Origin: Hydrogenophaga sp.
GTDB taxonomy: Bacteria > Pseudomonadota > Gammaproteobacteria > Burkholderiales > Burkholderiaceae_C
Length of the DNA stretch: 41,567 bases
Direction: 5' to 3'
NCBI GenBank assembly: GCA_030682835.1
Contig: JAUXNG010000018.1
Span: 1 to 41,567, forward strand
Below, one piece after another: positions 23,479 through 32,487 of this stretch (positions within the stretch are counted from its first letter, which is position 1; every line of letters begins with the position of its first letter). The notes under the pieces were generated by a model. The model saw nothing but the letters and a program-made list of their open reading frames with translations, was not told the origin of the DNA and searched no databases. A program made the position numbers and the translations under genes.

Positions 23479-26400
23479 ATGGAACTGCCCAAACTCAACC
23501 CCGGCAAACGCTTCACCCTGCCGCGCCCCACGGGCTCGGCGGATGCGTTGCTGCTGGCGCAGCTCGCCGCGCGTGACAAAGCCGCGGGGCGGCTGACCGC
23601 CATCGTCACCGCCGACGCCACCGATGCGCAGCGGCTCATTGACGAGATGGCGTTTTTCGCCCCGGCGCTGCGCTGTGCGCTGTTCCCGGACTGGGAAACG
23701 CTGCCCTACGACACCTTCTCGCCGCACCAGGACCTGATTTCCGAGCGCCTGGCCACGCTCTGGCGCATTTCCCAGCACGACAAGGACACCGGGGCCGACG
23801 TGGTGCTGGTGCCGGCCACCACCGCGTTGTACCGCCTGGCGCCGCCGGCCTTCCTGGCGGGTTACACCTTCCACTTCAAGGTGAAGCAGAAGCTGGATGA
23901 GGCGAAGCTGAAAAGTCAGCTCACGCTGGCGGGCTACCAGCACGTGACGCAGGTGGTGAGCCCGGGCGAGTACGCGGTGCGCGGCGGCCTGATCGACCTC
24001 TTCCCGATGGGCTCGCTGGTGCCCTTCCGGGTCGACCTGTTCGACGACGAGATCGACAGCATCCGCACCTTCGACCCCGACAGCCAGCGCAGCCTCTACC
24101 CGGTGCCCGAGGTGCGGCTGCTGCCGGGCCGCGAGTTCCCCATGGACGACGCGGCACGTGCCAAATTCCGCAGCCGCTGGCGCGAGCTGCTCGACGGCGA
24201 CCCGACCAAGAGCCGCATCTACAAGGACATCGGCAACGGCGTGGCCACGGCCGGGATCGAGTACTACCTGCCGCTGTTCTTTGACGACACGGCCACCGTC
24301 TTCGACTACCTCGGCACGGAGGCCACGGTGGTGCTGCACGGCGACCTGGAGCCCGCGTTCCAGCGCTTCTGGCAGGACACCAAAGACCGCTACCGCCTGG
24401 TGCAGGGCGACCCCGAGCGCCCGGTGCTGCCACCCGAGGCGCTGTTCTTGGGCATGGAGCAGTTCTACGCGCGCGCCAACGCCCACGCCCAGCTGGCGCT
24501 GCGCCCGGCGGTGGAGGACATCGCCGACAACGCCTTTGCCCAGAAACTGGGCGAGCTGGCCGTGCTGCGCGGCACCGACGACCCGCTCTCCCGCCTGCAG
24601 GCACACATCCGCAACACGGCGCACCGCGTGCTGCTGCTGGCCGAGAGCGACGGCCGCCGCGAGAGCCTGCTCGATTTCCTGCGTGCCAGCGGCGTGAACC
24701 CGCCGGCCTTCGATTCGCTCGACGAGTTCCGCGCCAGCGACGAGAAAATCGGCATCGCCACCGCCGGGCTCACGGTCGGCTTCTCGTCACTCGAAGACGG
24801 CATCGACTTCGTGACCGAGACCGAGCTGTTCGCCGCCGGCCCCACCACGCGCCGGCGCAAGAAACAGGAACAGGTGAGCGACGTTGACGCGCTCATCAAG
24901 GACCTGAGCGAGCTCAACGTGGGCGACCCGGTGGTGCACAACGCCCACGGCATCGGGCGCTACCGCGGGCTGGTCGAGATGGACATGGGCGAAAAGAACC
25001 CCGACGGCTCGCCCGCCCTCATGGAGTTCCTGCACCTGGAGTACGCCGACAAGGCCGTGCTGTATGTGCCGGTGAGCCAGCTCCAGCTGATCGGGCGCTA
25101 CACCGGCGTGAGCGCCGACGAGGCGCCCATGCACCGCCTGGGCTCGGGCCAGTGGGAAAAGGCCAAGCGCAAGGCGGCCGAACAGGTGCGCGACGCCGCC
25201 GCCGAGCTGCTCAACATCTACGCCCGCCGAGCCGCGCGCCAGGGCCACGCGTTCCGCTTCTCGGCGCAGGACTATGAGGTGTTCGCCAACGACTTCGGCT
25301 TCGAGGAAACCGCCGACCAGAAGGCCGCGATCCACGCCGTCATCCAGGACATGATCAGCCCGCAGCCCATGGACCGCCTGGTGTGCGGCGACGTCGGCTT
25401 TGGCAAGACCGAGGTGGCCTTGCGCGCCGCCTTCGTGGCCGTCACCGGCGGGCGGCAGGTGGCGTTTCTGGCGCCTACCACCTTGCTGGCCGAGCAGCAC
25501 TACCAGACGCTGGTGGACCGCTTCGCCAAGTGGCCGGTGAAGATCGCCGAGGTGTCGCGCTTCCGCTCGGGCAAGGAGATCACCGCGGCCATCAAGGGCA
25601 TTGGCGACGGCACGGTGGACATCGTCGTGGGCACGCACAAGCTGCTGAGCGAATCGACCAAGTTCCACAACCTGGGCCTGCTCATCATCGACGAGGAGCA
25701 CCGCTTCGGCGTGCGACACAAGGAGCAGATGAAGGCGCTGCGCGCCGAGGTGGACGTGCTCACCCTCACCGCCACGCCGATCCCGCGCACGCTGGGCATG
25801 GCGCTTGAGGGCCTGCGCGATCTGTCGGTGATCGCCACCGCGCCGCAGCGCCGCCTGGCCATCAAGACCTTTGTGCGCAACGAGGGCAACGGCGTGATCC
25901 GCGAGGCCGTGCTGCGCGAACTGAAGCGCGGCGGGCAGGTGTACTTCCTGCACAACGAGGTGGACACCATCGAGAACCGCAAGCAGGCGCTCGAAGCCAT
26001 CCTGCCCGAGGCGCGCATCGCCATCGCGCACGGCCAGATGCCCGAGCGCGAACTGGAGCACGTGATGCGCGATTTCGTGGCGCAACGCTACAACCTGCTG
26101 CTGTGCTCCACCATCATCGAAACAGGCATCGACGTGCCGACGGCCAACACCATCGTGATGAGCCGGGCCGACAAGTTCGGCCTGGCCCAGCTGCACCAAC
26201 TGCGCGGGCGCGTGGGCCGCAGCCACCACCAAGCCTACGCCTACCTGATGGTCCCCGAAATCGAGGGCCTGACCAAGCAGGCCGCGCAGCGGCTGGACGC
26301 GATCCAGCAGATGGAGGAACTCGGCAGCGGCTTCTACCTGGCCATGCACGACCTGGAGATCCGCGGCGCCGGCGAGGTGCTGGGCGAGAACCAGAGCGGC

Positions 26401-26961
26401 AACATGCTGGAGGTGGGCTTCCAGCTCTACAACGAGATGCTGAGCGAGGCCGTGGCCTCGCTCAAGGCCGGGCGTGAACCCGACCTGCTGAGCCCGCTGT
26501 CGGTCACGACCGACATCAACCTGCACGCCCCCGCCCTGCTACCCAGCGACTACTGCGGCGACGTGCACCTGCGCCTGTCCTTCTACAAGAAGCTGGCCAC
26601 GGCCAAGACGGCCGACCAGGTGGACGCGCTGCTGGAAGAGATCGTGGACCGCTTCGGCAAGCTGCCGGCCCAGGCCCAGACGCTCATTGACGTGCACCGC
26701 CTGCGGGTGCTGAGCGTTCCCTATGGCGTGGTGAAGGTGGACGCGGCACCCGGGGTGACCAACATCACCTTCAAGTCCAACCCGCCGGTGGAGCCCATGC
26801 GCATCATCGAGCTGATCCAGAAGAACAAGCACATCAAGCTGGCCGGCAACGAGAAGCTGCGCATCGAGCGCGCCCTGCCCGAGGTGAAAGACCGCGTGCA
26901 GCTGGTGCGCGACGTGCTGCGCTCACTCGGCACGCCGCTGGCACAGCTCCAGCCGGCCTGA
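23479..26961 (+). CDS. mfd: Transcription-repair coupling factor
   Basis: A 1160-residue ATP-dependent translocase that removes stalled RNA polymerase and recruits UvrA to lesions. I chose ATG 23479 (MELPKLNPGKRF), the usual family start; ATG 23428 is an alternative. The frame is open to 23317 but that is over intergenic DNA. Domain order: UvrB-like N-terminal domains, RNA-polymerase interaction domain (GDPVVHNAHGIG at about 483), helicase motor with Walker A (GDVGFGKTEVAL, about 635-648) and DEEH at about 738, motif VI with RGRVGRS, and the C-terminal TRCF domain. Full length and apparently intact. Confidence 0.95.
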   Translation: MELPKLNPGKRFTLPRPTGSADALLLAQLAARDKAAGRLTAIVTADATDAQRLIDEMAFFAPALRCALFPDWETLPYDTFSPHQDLISERLATLWRISQHDKDTGADVVLVPATTALYRLAPPAFLAGYTFHFKVKQKLDEAKLKSQLTLAGYQHVTQVVSPGEYAVRGGLIDLFPMGSLVPFRVDLFDDEIDSIRTFDPDSQRSLYPVPEVRLLPGREFPMDDAARAKFRSRWRELLDGDPTKSRIYKDIGNGVATAGIEYYLPLFFDDTATVFDYLGTEATVVLHGDLEPAFQRFWQDTKDRYRLVQGDPERPVLPPEALFLGMEQFYARANAHAQLALRPAVEDIADNAFAQKLGELAVLRGTDDPLSRLQAHIRNTAHRVLLLAESDGRRESLLDFLRASGVNPPAFDSLDEFRASDEKIGIATAGLTVGFSSLEDGIDFVTETELFAAGPTTRRRKKQEQVSDVDALIKDLSELNVGDPVVHNAHGIGRYRGLVEMDMGEKNPDGSPALMEFLHLEYADKAVLYVPVSQLQLIGRYTGVSADEAPMHRLGSGQWEKAKRKAAEQVRDAAAELLNIYARRAARQGHAFRFSAQDYEVFANDFGFEETADQKAAIHAVIQDMISPQPMDRLVCGDVGFGKTEVALRAAFVAVTGGRQVAFLAPTTLLAEQHYQTLVDRFAKWPVKIAEVSRFRSGKEITAAIKGIGDGTVDIVVGTHKLLSESTKFHNLGLLIIDEEHRFGVRHKEQMKALRAEVDVLTLTATPIPRTLGMALEGLRDLSVIATAPQRRLAIKTFVRNEGNGVIREAVLRELKRGGQVYFLHNEVDTIENRKQALEAILPEARIAIAHGQMPERELEHVMRDFVAQRYNLLLCSTIIETGIDVPTANTIVMSRADKFGLAQLHQLRGRVGRSHHQAYAYLMVPEIEGLTKQAAQRLDAIQQMEELGSGFYLAMHDLEIRGAGEVLGENQSGNMLEVGFQLYNEMLSEAVASLKAGREPDLLSPLSVTTDINLHAPALLPSDYCGDVHLRLSFYKKLATAKTADQVDALLEEIVDRFGKLPAQAQTLIDVHRLRVLSVPYGVVKVDAAPGVTNITFKSNPPVEPMRIIELIQKNKHIKLAGNEKLRIERALPEVKDRVQLVRDVLRSLGTPLAQLQPA

Positions 26962-27009
26962 GCCCGTCGGCCCCTGACTCCGCCCTGCCCTGCCCCGATA
27001 ATGCCCGCC

Positions 27010-27741
27010 ATGACAACCGCCACTGCACAAGACATTGCCCCCGGCCTCACCGTCAAGGGCTTCAAGCCGCCCCTGAAACTCAGCGACTTCAAGCTCATTG
27101 CGTTCGACATGGATTCCACGCTCATCAATATCGAATGCGTGGACGAGATCGCCGACGCGGTGGGCCGCAAGGCCGAGGTGGCGGCCATCACCGAAGCCGC
27201 CATGCGCGGCGAAATCGCCGATTACAAGGACAGCCTGCGCCGCCGTGTCGCCCTGCTCAAGGGCGTGACCATCGCCGACATGGAGCAGGTATATGTCGAG
27301 CGCATGCGCATCAATCCCGGTGCCGCCGAGCTGGTCCAGGCCTGCAAGGCCGCCGGCCTGAAGGTGCTGCTGGTGTCGGGCGGGTTCACTTTCTTCGCCC
27401 ACCGCGTGCGCGACACGCTGGGCATCGACTTCGTGCGGGCCAATGTGCTGGAGGTCAAAAGCGGTCCCAACTGCGGCGAGCTGAGCGGCTACATGGTCGA
27501 CCAGCCTTGGGGCGACATCTGCGACGGGGCCGAGAAGCGGCGCACGCTGCTGGAAGTGGCCTCGCTGCTGGGCATCGAGCCCGAGCAGTGCATTGCCATG
27601 GGCGACGGCGCCAACGACCTGCCCATGATGGGCGTGGCCGGCCTGTCGGTGGCCTACCACGCCAAGCCCGCCGTGCGCGAACAGGCCATGGTGGCGATCA
27701 ACAGTGGCGGCCTGGACCGTCTGCTGGAGGTGCTGCGCTGA
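27010..27741 (+). CDS. serB: Phosphoserine phosphatase
   Basis: A 243-residue HAD-superfamily phosphatase, the last step of serine synthesis. ATG 27010 is preferred; ATG 27001 three codons upstream is possible. HAD motifs: nucleophile D33 in FDMDSTLIN, VSGGFTFF (motif II), and MGDGANDLPMM (motif III/IV). No N-terminal ACT domain, a short form. It lies 48 nt after mfd on the same strand. Confidence 0.92.
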   Translation: MTTATAQDIAPGLTVKGFKPPLKLSDFKLIAFDMDSTLINIECVDEIADAVGRKAEVAAITEAAMRGEIADYKDSLRRRVALLKGVTIADMEQVYVERMRINPGAAELVQACKAAGLKVLLVSGGFTFFAHRVRDTLGIDFVRANVLEVKSGPNCGELSGYMVDQPWGDICDGAEKRRTLLEVASLLGIEPEQCIAMGDGANDLPMMGVAGLSVAYHAKPAVREQAMVAINSGGLDRLLEVLR

Positions 27742-27775
27742 TGGGCATCGGCCGCCAGGCAGCCTGCGTCGTCTG

Positions 27776-28315
27776 ATGCGTCGCCTCGCCGATCACCTGC
27801 GCCGCGAATGGCGCCAGCACCTGGGCACCCTGCTGGTGGTGCTGGCGGTGGTGCTGGGCGTGCACACCTGGCAAACCCGACATGTGCCAGACGGTCCCGC
27901 GCCCGACCTGGCCTTCACCCTGATCGCTCCCGACGGCAGCCGGACCCTGACCACGCTGAGCGACTGGCGTGCGCTCCATCCCGGCCAGCCAGTGGCCCTG
28001 CATGTGTGGGCCGACTGGTGCCCCATCTGTCGCACCGAAGAGCACAGCATCAGCCGTCTTGTGCCCGGCGGGCGGGTGCTGACGATTGCCATGCAGTCGG
28101 GCGACACCGATGCCGTGGCCCGCGTGCTGGCCCAGCGAGGACTGCGCTGGCCCACCGCCGTCGACCCGCGCGGCGACATGGCCCGCCTGCTCGGCTTTCA
28201 GGCGGTGCCGGCCTTTGTGGCGCTCGACTCTCAGGGCCATGTGCGAGCCGCCAGCGTCGGCTACACCAGCGAGCTGGGGATGCGGCTGCGGCTCTGGTGG
28301 GCCGGCTGGTTCTGA
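27776..28315 (+). CDS. Membrane-anchored thioredoxin-like disulfide oxidoreductase
   Basis: A 179-residue protein with a short cytoplasmic N-terminus (RRLADHLRREWRQHL), one membrane anchor (LGTLLVVLAVVLGVHTW) and a thioredoxin fold facing the periplasm. The redox-active pair is in WADWCPICRTEE (CPIC), and the cis-Pro is in FQAVPAFVAL. It belongs with TlpA/ScsD-like proteins that reduce or transfer disulfides in envelope proteins. It starts 35 nt after serB. Confidence 0.82.
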   Translation: MRRLADHLRREWRQHLGTLLVVLAVVLGVHTWQTRHVPDGPAPDLAFTLIAPDGSRTLTTLSDWRALHPGQPVALHVWADWCPICRTEEHSISRLVPGGRVLTIAMQSGDTDAVARVLAQRGLRWPTAVDPRGDMARLLGFQAVPAFVALDSQGHVRAASVGYTSELGMRLRLWWAGWF

Positions 28316-28340
28316 CCGATCCAACCGCCGGGCACGACGC

Positions 28341-28706
28341 TCAACCGCCAGCGCGTTTGGCCTCGTGGCCTTGTGCTTTCAGAGCGGCCAGTACACGCTC
28401 CACGTGGTCGCCCTGGATTTCAATCGCCCCGTCCTTCACCGTGCCACCGCTGCCGCAGGCCGCCTTGAGCTGCTTGCCCAGCTGCACCAGGCCCGCCTCG
28501 TCGAGCGCCAGACCCTTGACCAGCGTGACAGCCTTACCGCCTCGCCCCTTGGTTTCCCGAGACACGCGCACCTTGCCGTCCCCCAGCACACGGGAAGCAG
28601 CCGCCTGCTGACAGGCGCAGTGCGCCAGCGGCTGGCGGCATTGCGGGCACATGCGACCGGCTTCGGTGGAATAGACCAGCCCCGCGGCGGAAAAGGCATT
28701 TTTCAT
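28341..28706 (-). CDS. SUI1/YciH translation factor-like protein
   Basis: A 121-residue protein with the SUI1 fold (VRVSRETKGRGGKAVTLVKG, LKAACGSGGTVKDG, IQGDHVERVLAAL), related to eukaryotic eIF1 and E. coli YciH, which can influence start-codon selection in initiation. The N-terminus has CPQC and CAC, a possible zinc knuckle often seen in proteobacterial members. Monocistronic and convergent with the thioredoxin-like gene. Confidence 0.88.
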   Translation of the reverse strand: MKNAFSAAGLVYSTEAGRMCPQCRQPLAHCACQQAAASRVLGDGKVRVSRETKGRGGKAVTLVKGLALDEAGLVQLGKQLKAACGSGGTVKDGAIEIQGDHVERVLAALKAQGHEAKRAGG

Positions 28707-28746
28707 GGGGCCGCATGGTACCCCGGGCCGCTACACTCCCCGATCC

Positions 28747-30015
28747 ATGCCATTCACCGCTCTGGGCCTCGTGCCCGCACTCGCACAGGCCGCCGCCGAC
28801 CTCGGCTTTGCCACGCCCACCCCCATCCAGACCGAGGCGATACCCGCCGTGTTGCGCGGCGCCGACCTGCTGGCCACCGCCCAGACCGGTTCGGGCAAGA
28901 CCGCGGCGTACGTGCTGCCCATGCTGCAGCGCCTGCAGGGCGGCGGCGGGCACACGCCGCGCCGGGTGCGGGCCCTGGTGCTGGTGCCCACGCGTGAACT
29001 GGCGGCGCAGGCCGGCGAGGTGGTGCGCAGTCTGGCGCAGGGCCTGGCCGAACGTCCCAAGGTGGCGGTGGCGTTTGGTGGCGTGTCCATCAACCCGCAG
29101 ATGATGGCCTTGCGCGGCGGCGCCGACGTCATCGTGGCCACCCCCGGGCGCCTGCTGGATCTGGTGGAGCACAACGCGCTGCGCCTGTCGGCTGTGGAGT
29201 TGCTGGTGCTGGACGAAGCCGACCGCCTGCTCGACCTGGGCTTTGCCGACGAACTCGCCCGTGTGCTGACCCTGCTGCCCGAACGCCGCCAGAACCTCTT
29301 TTTCTCCGCCACTTTCCCAGCCGAGGTGCAGGCGCTGGCCGCCGGGCTGCTGCACGAGCCCCAGCGCATCGACATCGCCGCAGAGCCGGTTGCCGATGCC
29401 GTGGTGCTTCAGCGCGTGATCGAGGTCGACCCCGAGCGGCGCGCCGGGCTGCTGCGCCAGCTCATCAAGGACAACGGCTGGGAACGCGTGCTGGTGTTCG
29501 TGGCCACGCAATACGCTGCCGAGCGCGTGGCGGCCAAGCTCCACCACGGCGACCTGTACGCGACCTCCTTCCACGGGGGCCTGAGCCAGGGGGCCCGCCA
29601 GCAGACGCTGGACGAGTTCAAGGAAAAGCGCTGGGATCTGGTGGTGACCACCGACCTGGCCGCCCGCGGCATCGACATCGCCCAGCTGCCCGTGGTGGTG
29701 AATTACGACCTGCCCCGCTCGGCGGTGGATTATGTGCACCGCATCGGTCGCACCGGCCGTGCCGGTGAAGGCGGGCTGGCCATCAGCTTCGTGGGCGCCG
29801 ACGATGAAGCCCACTGGCGCCTGATTGAAAAGCGCCAGGGCCTGAGCCTGCCGCGGGAGCGGATCGCCGGCTTCGAGCCCACCCGCGCCGCCAACGCCGC
29901 AGCGCTGGCCGACCCCGGCACCGGTGGCATCAAGGGCAAACGCCCCAGCAAGAAAGACAAGCTGCGCGCGGCCGCTGCAGCGGCGGCTGCAAACAAGCCC
30001 GTCGATCCGGGCTGA
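28747..30015 (+). CDS. rhlE: RhlE-type DEAD-box RNA helicase
   Basis: A 422-residue RNA helicase. ATG 28747. All core motifs are there: F upstream with Q motif (FATPTPIQTEAI), Walker A (AQTGSGKT), PTRELA, TPGRLLD, DEAD, SAT, and HRIGRTGR. The C-terminal tail is basic and Ala-rich (RPSKKDKLRAAAAAAAANK), short for this family. The likely role is RNA remodelling in ribosome assembly or decay. It is divergent from the SUI1 gene with only 40 bp between starts, so they share a promoter region. Confidence 0.88.
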   Translation: MPFTALGLVPALAQAAADLGFATPTPIQTEAIPAVLRGADLLATAQTGSGKTAAYVLPMLQRLQGGGGHTPRRVRALVLVPTRELAAQAGEVVRSLAQGLAERPKVAVAFGGVSINPQMMALRGGADVIVATPGRLLDLVEHNALRLSAVELLVLDEADRLLDLGFADELARVLTLLPERRQNLFFSATFPAEVQALAAGLLHEPQRIDIAAEPVADAVVLQRVIEVDPERRAGLLRQLIKDNGWERVLVFVATQYAAERVAAKLHHGDLYATSFHGGLSQGARQQTLDEFKEKRWDLVVTTDLAARGIDIAQLPVVVNYDLPRSAVDYVHRIGRTGRAGEGGLAISFVGADDEAHWRLIEKRQGLSLPRERIAGFEPTRAANAAALADPGTGGIKGKRPSKKDKLRAAAAAAAANKPVDPG

Positions 30016-30213
30016 AGGCAGCACGGCCCCGGTACGTCCGTCTGTCAGAACGTGCGCTCCCCAGGATGCCGACGCGTCAGCCACATGAAAACTTAATATT
30101 GACACTGGGCGGTCGCAATGCCGGACGCCGGGCCTCTTGTCGCCAGCGAGGGTGATCCATCGCTTTCTTTCACGAAGGCGACAGAACCACGCCGACATTA
30201 GGTGTTTCCACGC

Positions 30214-30250
30214 TTACAGATCAACAAGTTGCTGTTATATTGCACTGCAA
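30214..30250 (+). promoter_or_regulatory. Candidate promoter and palindrome before phaZ
   Basis: TTACAG (30214-30219), 16 bp and TATATT (30236-30241) is a moderate sigma70 match about 30 bp upstream of the phaZ start. TTGCACTGCAA (30240-30250), a perfect palindrome around one central base, overlaps the -10 end. TGC/GCA-rich sites of this kind recall those bound by PhaR, the PHB-sensing repressor; that link is inference. Confidence 0.45.
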
Positions 30251-30271
30251 CATAACCGATTGTGAACCGCC

Positions 30272-31750
30272 ATGCTCTACCAGATTTACGAGACCCAGCG
30301 TTCCATCATGGAGCCCTTTGCCGACCTGGCTGAAGTGGCTGCCAAGCTCTACGCCAACCCGGCCTTGCCCCTGTCGCAGCTGCCCATGGCTCAGCGCATC
30401 TCCGCTGCCTACGACCTGATGCACCGCCTGGGCAAAGACTACGAGAAACCGGTTTTCGGCATTCACAAGGTCGATGTGGACGGTATCGATGTGGCGATCC
30501 ACGAGCGCATCGAGATCGACAAGCCCTTCTGCGAACTGCGCCGCTTCAAGCGCTTCTCGGACGACACCGACACCCTGGTCAAGCTCAAGAGCCAGCCCGT
30601 GGTACTGATCGTGGCCCCGCTGTCCGGCCACTACGCCACGCTGCTGCGCGACACCGTGCGCACCATGTTGAAGGACCACAAGGTCTACATCACCGACTGG
30701 AAGAACGCCCGCCTGGTTCCCCTGTCGGAAGGTGAATTCCACCTCGACGACTACGTGAACTACGTGCAGGATTTCATCCGTTACCTGCAGAAGACCTATG
30801 GCAACTGCCACGTCATGAGCGTGTGCCAGCCCACGGTGCCGGTGCTGGCCGCCGTGTCGCTCATGGCCAGCCGCGGTGAAACCACGCCGCTGTCCATGAC
30901 CATGATGGGTGGCCCCATCGACGCCCGCAAGTCGCCCACGGCGGTGAACAACCTGGCCACGCAGCGCAGCCACAGCTGGTTCGAGAACAACGTGATCTAC
31001 CGGGTGCCCGAGAGCTTCCCCGGTGCGGGCCGCCGCGTGTATCCAGGCTTCCTGCAGCACACTGGCTTCGTGGCCATGAACCCCGACCGCCACGCCACCA
31101 GCCACTACGATTACTTCAAAGACCTGATCAAGGGCGACAACTCCAGCGCCGAGAGCCACCGCAAGTTCTATGACGAGTACAACGCCGTGCTCGACATGGA
31201 TGCGGACTACTACCTGGAAACCATCGACACCGTGTTCCAGGACTTCAAACTGGTCAACGGCACCTGGGATGTGAAGAACCCCAAGGGCAAGGTCGAGCGC
31301 GTGCGTCCGCAGGACATCACCACGACGGCGCTGCTGACGGTCGAAGGCGAGCTGGATGACATTTCCGGCTCGGGGCAGACCGCTGCCGCCCACGGTCTGT
31401 GCACCAGCATTCCCAAGACGCACCAGATGCACTACGAAGCCGAAGGCGCCGGTCACTACGGCATCTTCAGCGGCCGCCGCTGGCGCGAAATGGTCTACCC
31501 GCTGGTCAAAGCTTTCATCGTGGCCCACCAGCCCAAGGCCAACGACAAGAACGACGCACCGAAAGCGCCGCGCGTGGCCCGTCGCAAGCAGGAAGCCCTG
31601 GCAGACGCACCCGCCGTCACGCTGAGCACGGCCCAGGCGGCCGCCCCCGCACCCGCCGCCACCGCCGTGGCCACGCGGGCACGCAAGCCCTCGGCCCGCA
31701 CCAAGGCCAGCTCCAGCATGAAAACGGCGCCGGCCAAGCCGGCCGCCTGA
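30272..31750 (+). CDS. phaZ: Intracellular PHB depolymerase with Ala/Pro/Lys-rich tail
   Basis: A 492-residue enzyme that hydrolyses stored polyhydroxybutyrate granules. The catalytic Cys nucleophile is C185 in VCQPTVP, with likely acid at D362/D363 (GELDDISG) and H395 (EGAGHYGIF), as in the PhaZa1 group. The family part ends near residue 420 (FIVAHQPK), close to the usual 420-residue length. A further 72 residues are Ala/Pro/Lys/Arg-rich ([20 protein letters not shown]), resembling histone-like tails of PhaF-type phasins. The start ATG 30272 fits the known N-terminus. Works with BdhA (17850). Confidence 0.9.
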   Translation: MLYQIYETQRSIMEPFADLAEVAAKLYANPALPLSQLPMAQRISAAYDLMHRLGKDYEKPVFGIHKVDVDGIDVAIHERIEIDKPFCELRRFKRFSDDTDTLVKLKSQPVVLIVAPLSGHYATLLRDTVRTMLKDHKVYITDWKNARLVPLSEGEFHLDDYVNYVQDFIRYLQKTYGNCHVMSVCQPTVPVLAAVSLMASRGETTPLSMTMMGGPIDARKSPTAVNNLATQRSHSWFENNVIYRVPESFPGAGRRVYPGFLQHTGFVAMNPDRHATSHYDYFKDLIKGDNSSAESHRKFYDEYNAVLDMDADYYLETIDTVFQDFKLVNGTWDVKNPKGKVERVRPQDITTTALLTVEGELDDISGSGQTAAAHGLCTSIPKTHQMHYEAEGAGHYGIFSGRRWREMVYPLVKAFIVAHQPKANDKNDAPKAPRVARRKQEALADAPAVTLSTAQAAAPAPAATAVATRARKPSARTKASSSMKTAPAKPAA

Positions 31751-31800
31751 AGCGAAGACAGGCGGTGCCGGGCACCCGATGCCCGGGTATAGTGCCCGCC

Positions 31801-32463
31801 ATGAACGAGCTTGCACGGCGCATTGACGCCGCCCTGCCGCAGACGCAATGCACGCGCTGCGGCTTTCCTGACTGCGCGCGCTACGCCCAGGCCATCGCCA
31901 GTGGCGAGGCAGGCATCAACCAGTGCCCGCCGGGTGGAACCGAAGGTGTCGAGCGTCTGGCAGCCATCACCGGGCTCGCGGTGGCCCCTCTGAACCCCCA
32001 CAACGGCAGCGAAGGCCCGCTCACGCTGGCCGTGATCGACGAGAACTGGTGCATCGGCTGCACGCTGTGCATCAAGGCCTGCCCGACCGACGCGATTGTG
32101 GGCAGCAACAAGCAGATGCACACCGTCATCGAGCCCTACTGCACGGGTTGCGAACTGTGCATTCCCGTGTGTCCGGTGGACTGCATTTCGCTGGAGATCG
32201 TCAGTAGTCAACACACCGGCTGGCAGGCCTGGACGCCGGCGCAGGCCAGGCAGGCCCATGAACGCTACGAGGCGCGGGTACAACGGCTCTCACGCGAAGA
32301 ACAGGAACACGCCGCGCGCCTGGAGGCCAAAGCCAAAGCGAAGCTGGCCGACCTGCCCGCGCACTCGCTGCACACCGACCCGGCCGTGCTCGACCGCAAA
32401 CGCGCCGTGATCGAGGCCGCGCTGGCCCGGGCCAAGGCACGACGGGAGGCGGGTACCAGCTGA
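31801..32463 (+). CDS. rnfB: RnfB-like ferredoxin protein
   Basis: A 220-residue iron-sulfur protein from ATG 31801. It has an N-terminal Fe-S domain of the RnfB type (CTRCGFPDC, then CPPGG) and two 4Fe-4S ferredoxin motifs ([12 protein letters not shown] and [12 protein letters not shown]), then a charged helical tail rich in Glu, Lys and Ala. In the Rnf complex RnfB passes electrons from ferredoxin or NADH. No other rnf gene is nearby, and there is no N-terminal membrane anchor, so this is probably a stand-alone electron carrier of the betaproteobacterial type. An open frame from 31399 is a shadow over phaZ. Confidence 0.87.
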   Translation: MNELARRIDAALPQTQCTRCGFPDCARYAQAIASGEAGINQCPPGGTEGVERLAAITGLAVAPLNPHNGSEGPLTLAVIDENWCIGCTLCIKACPTDAIVGSNKQMHTVIEPYCTGCELCIPVCPVDCISLEIVSSQHTGWQAWTPAQARQAHERYEARVQRLSREEQEHAARLEAKAKAKLADLPAHSLHTDPAVLDRKRAVIEAALARAKARREAGTS

Positions 32464-32487
32464 CCCGCTTGCCGCCCTGTCACCGCT

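Noticed and set aside
23392..24624. Long minus-strand frames opposite mfd (also 24787-26526)
   Set aside because: His/Val/Leu/Gln-rich antisense shadows of a well-conserved plus-strand gene in GC-rich DNA.
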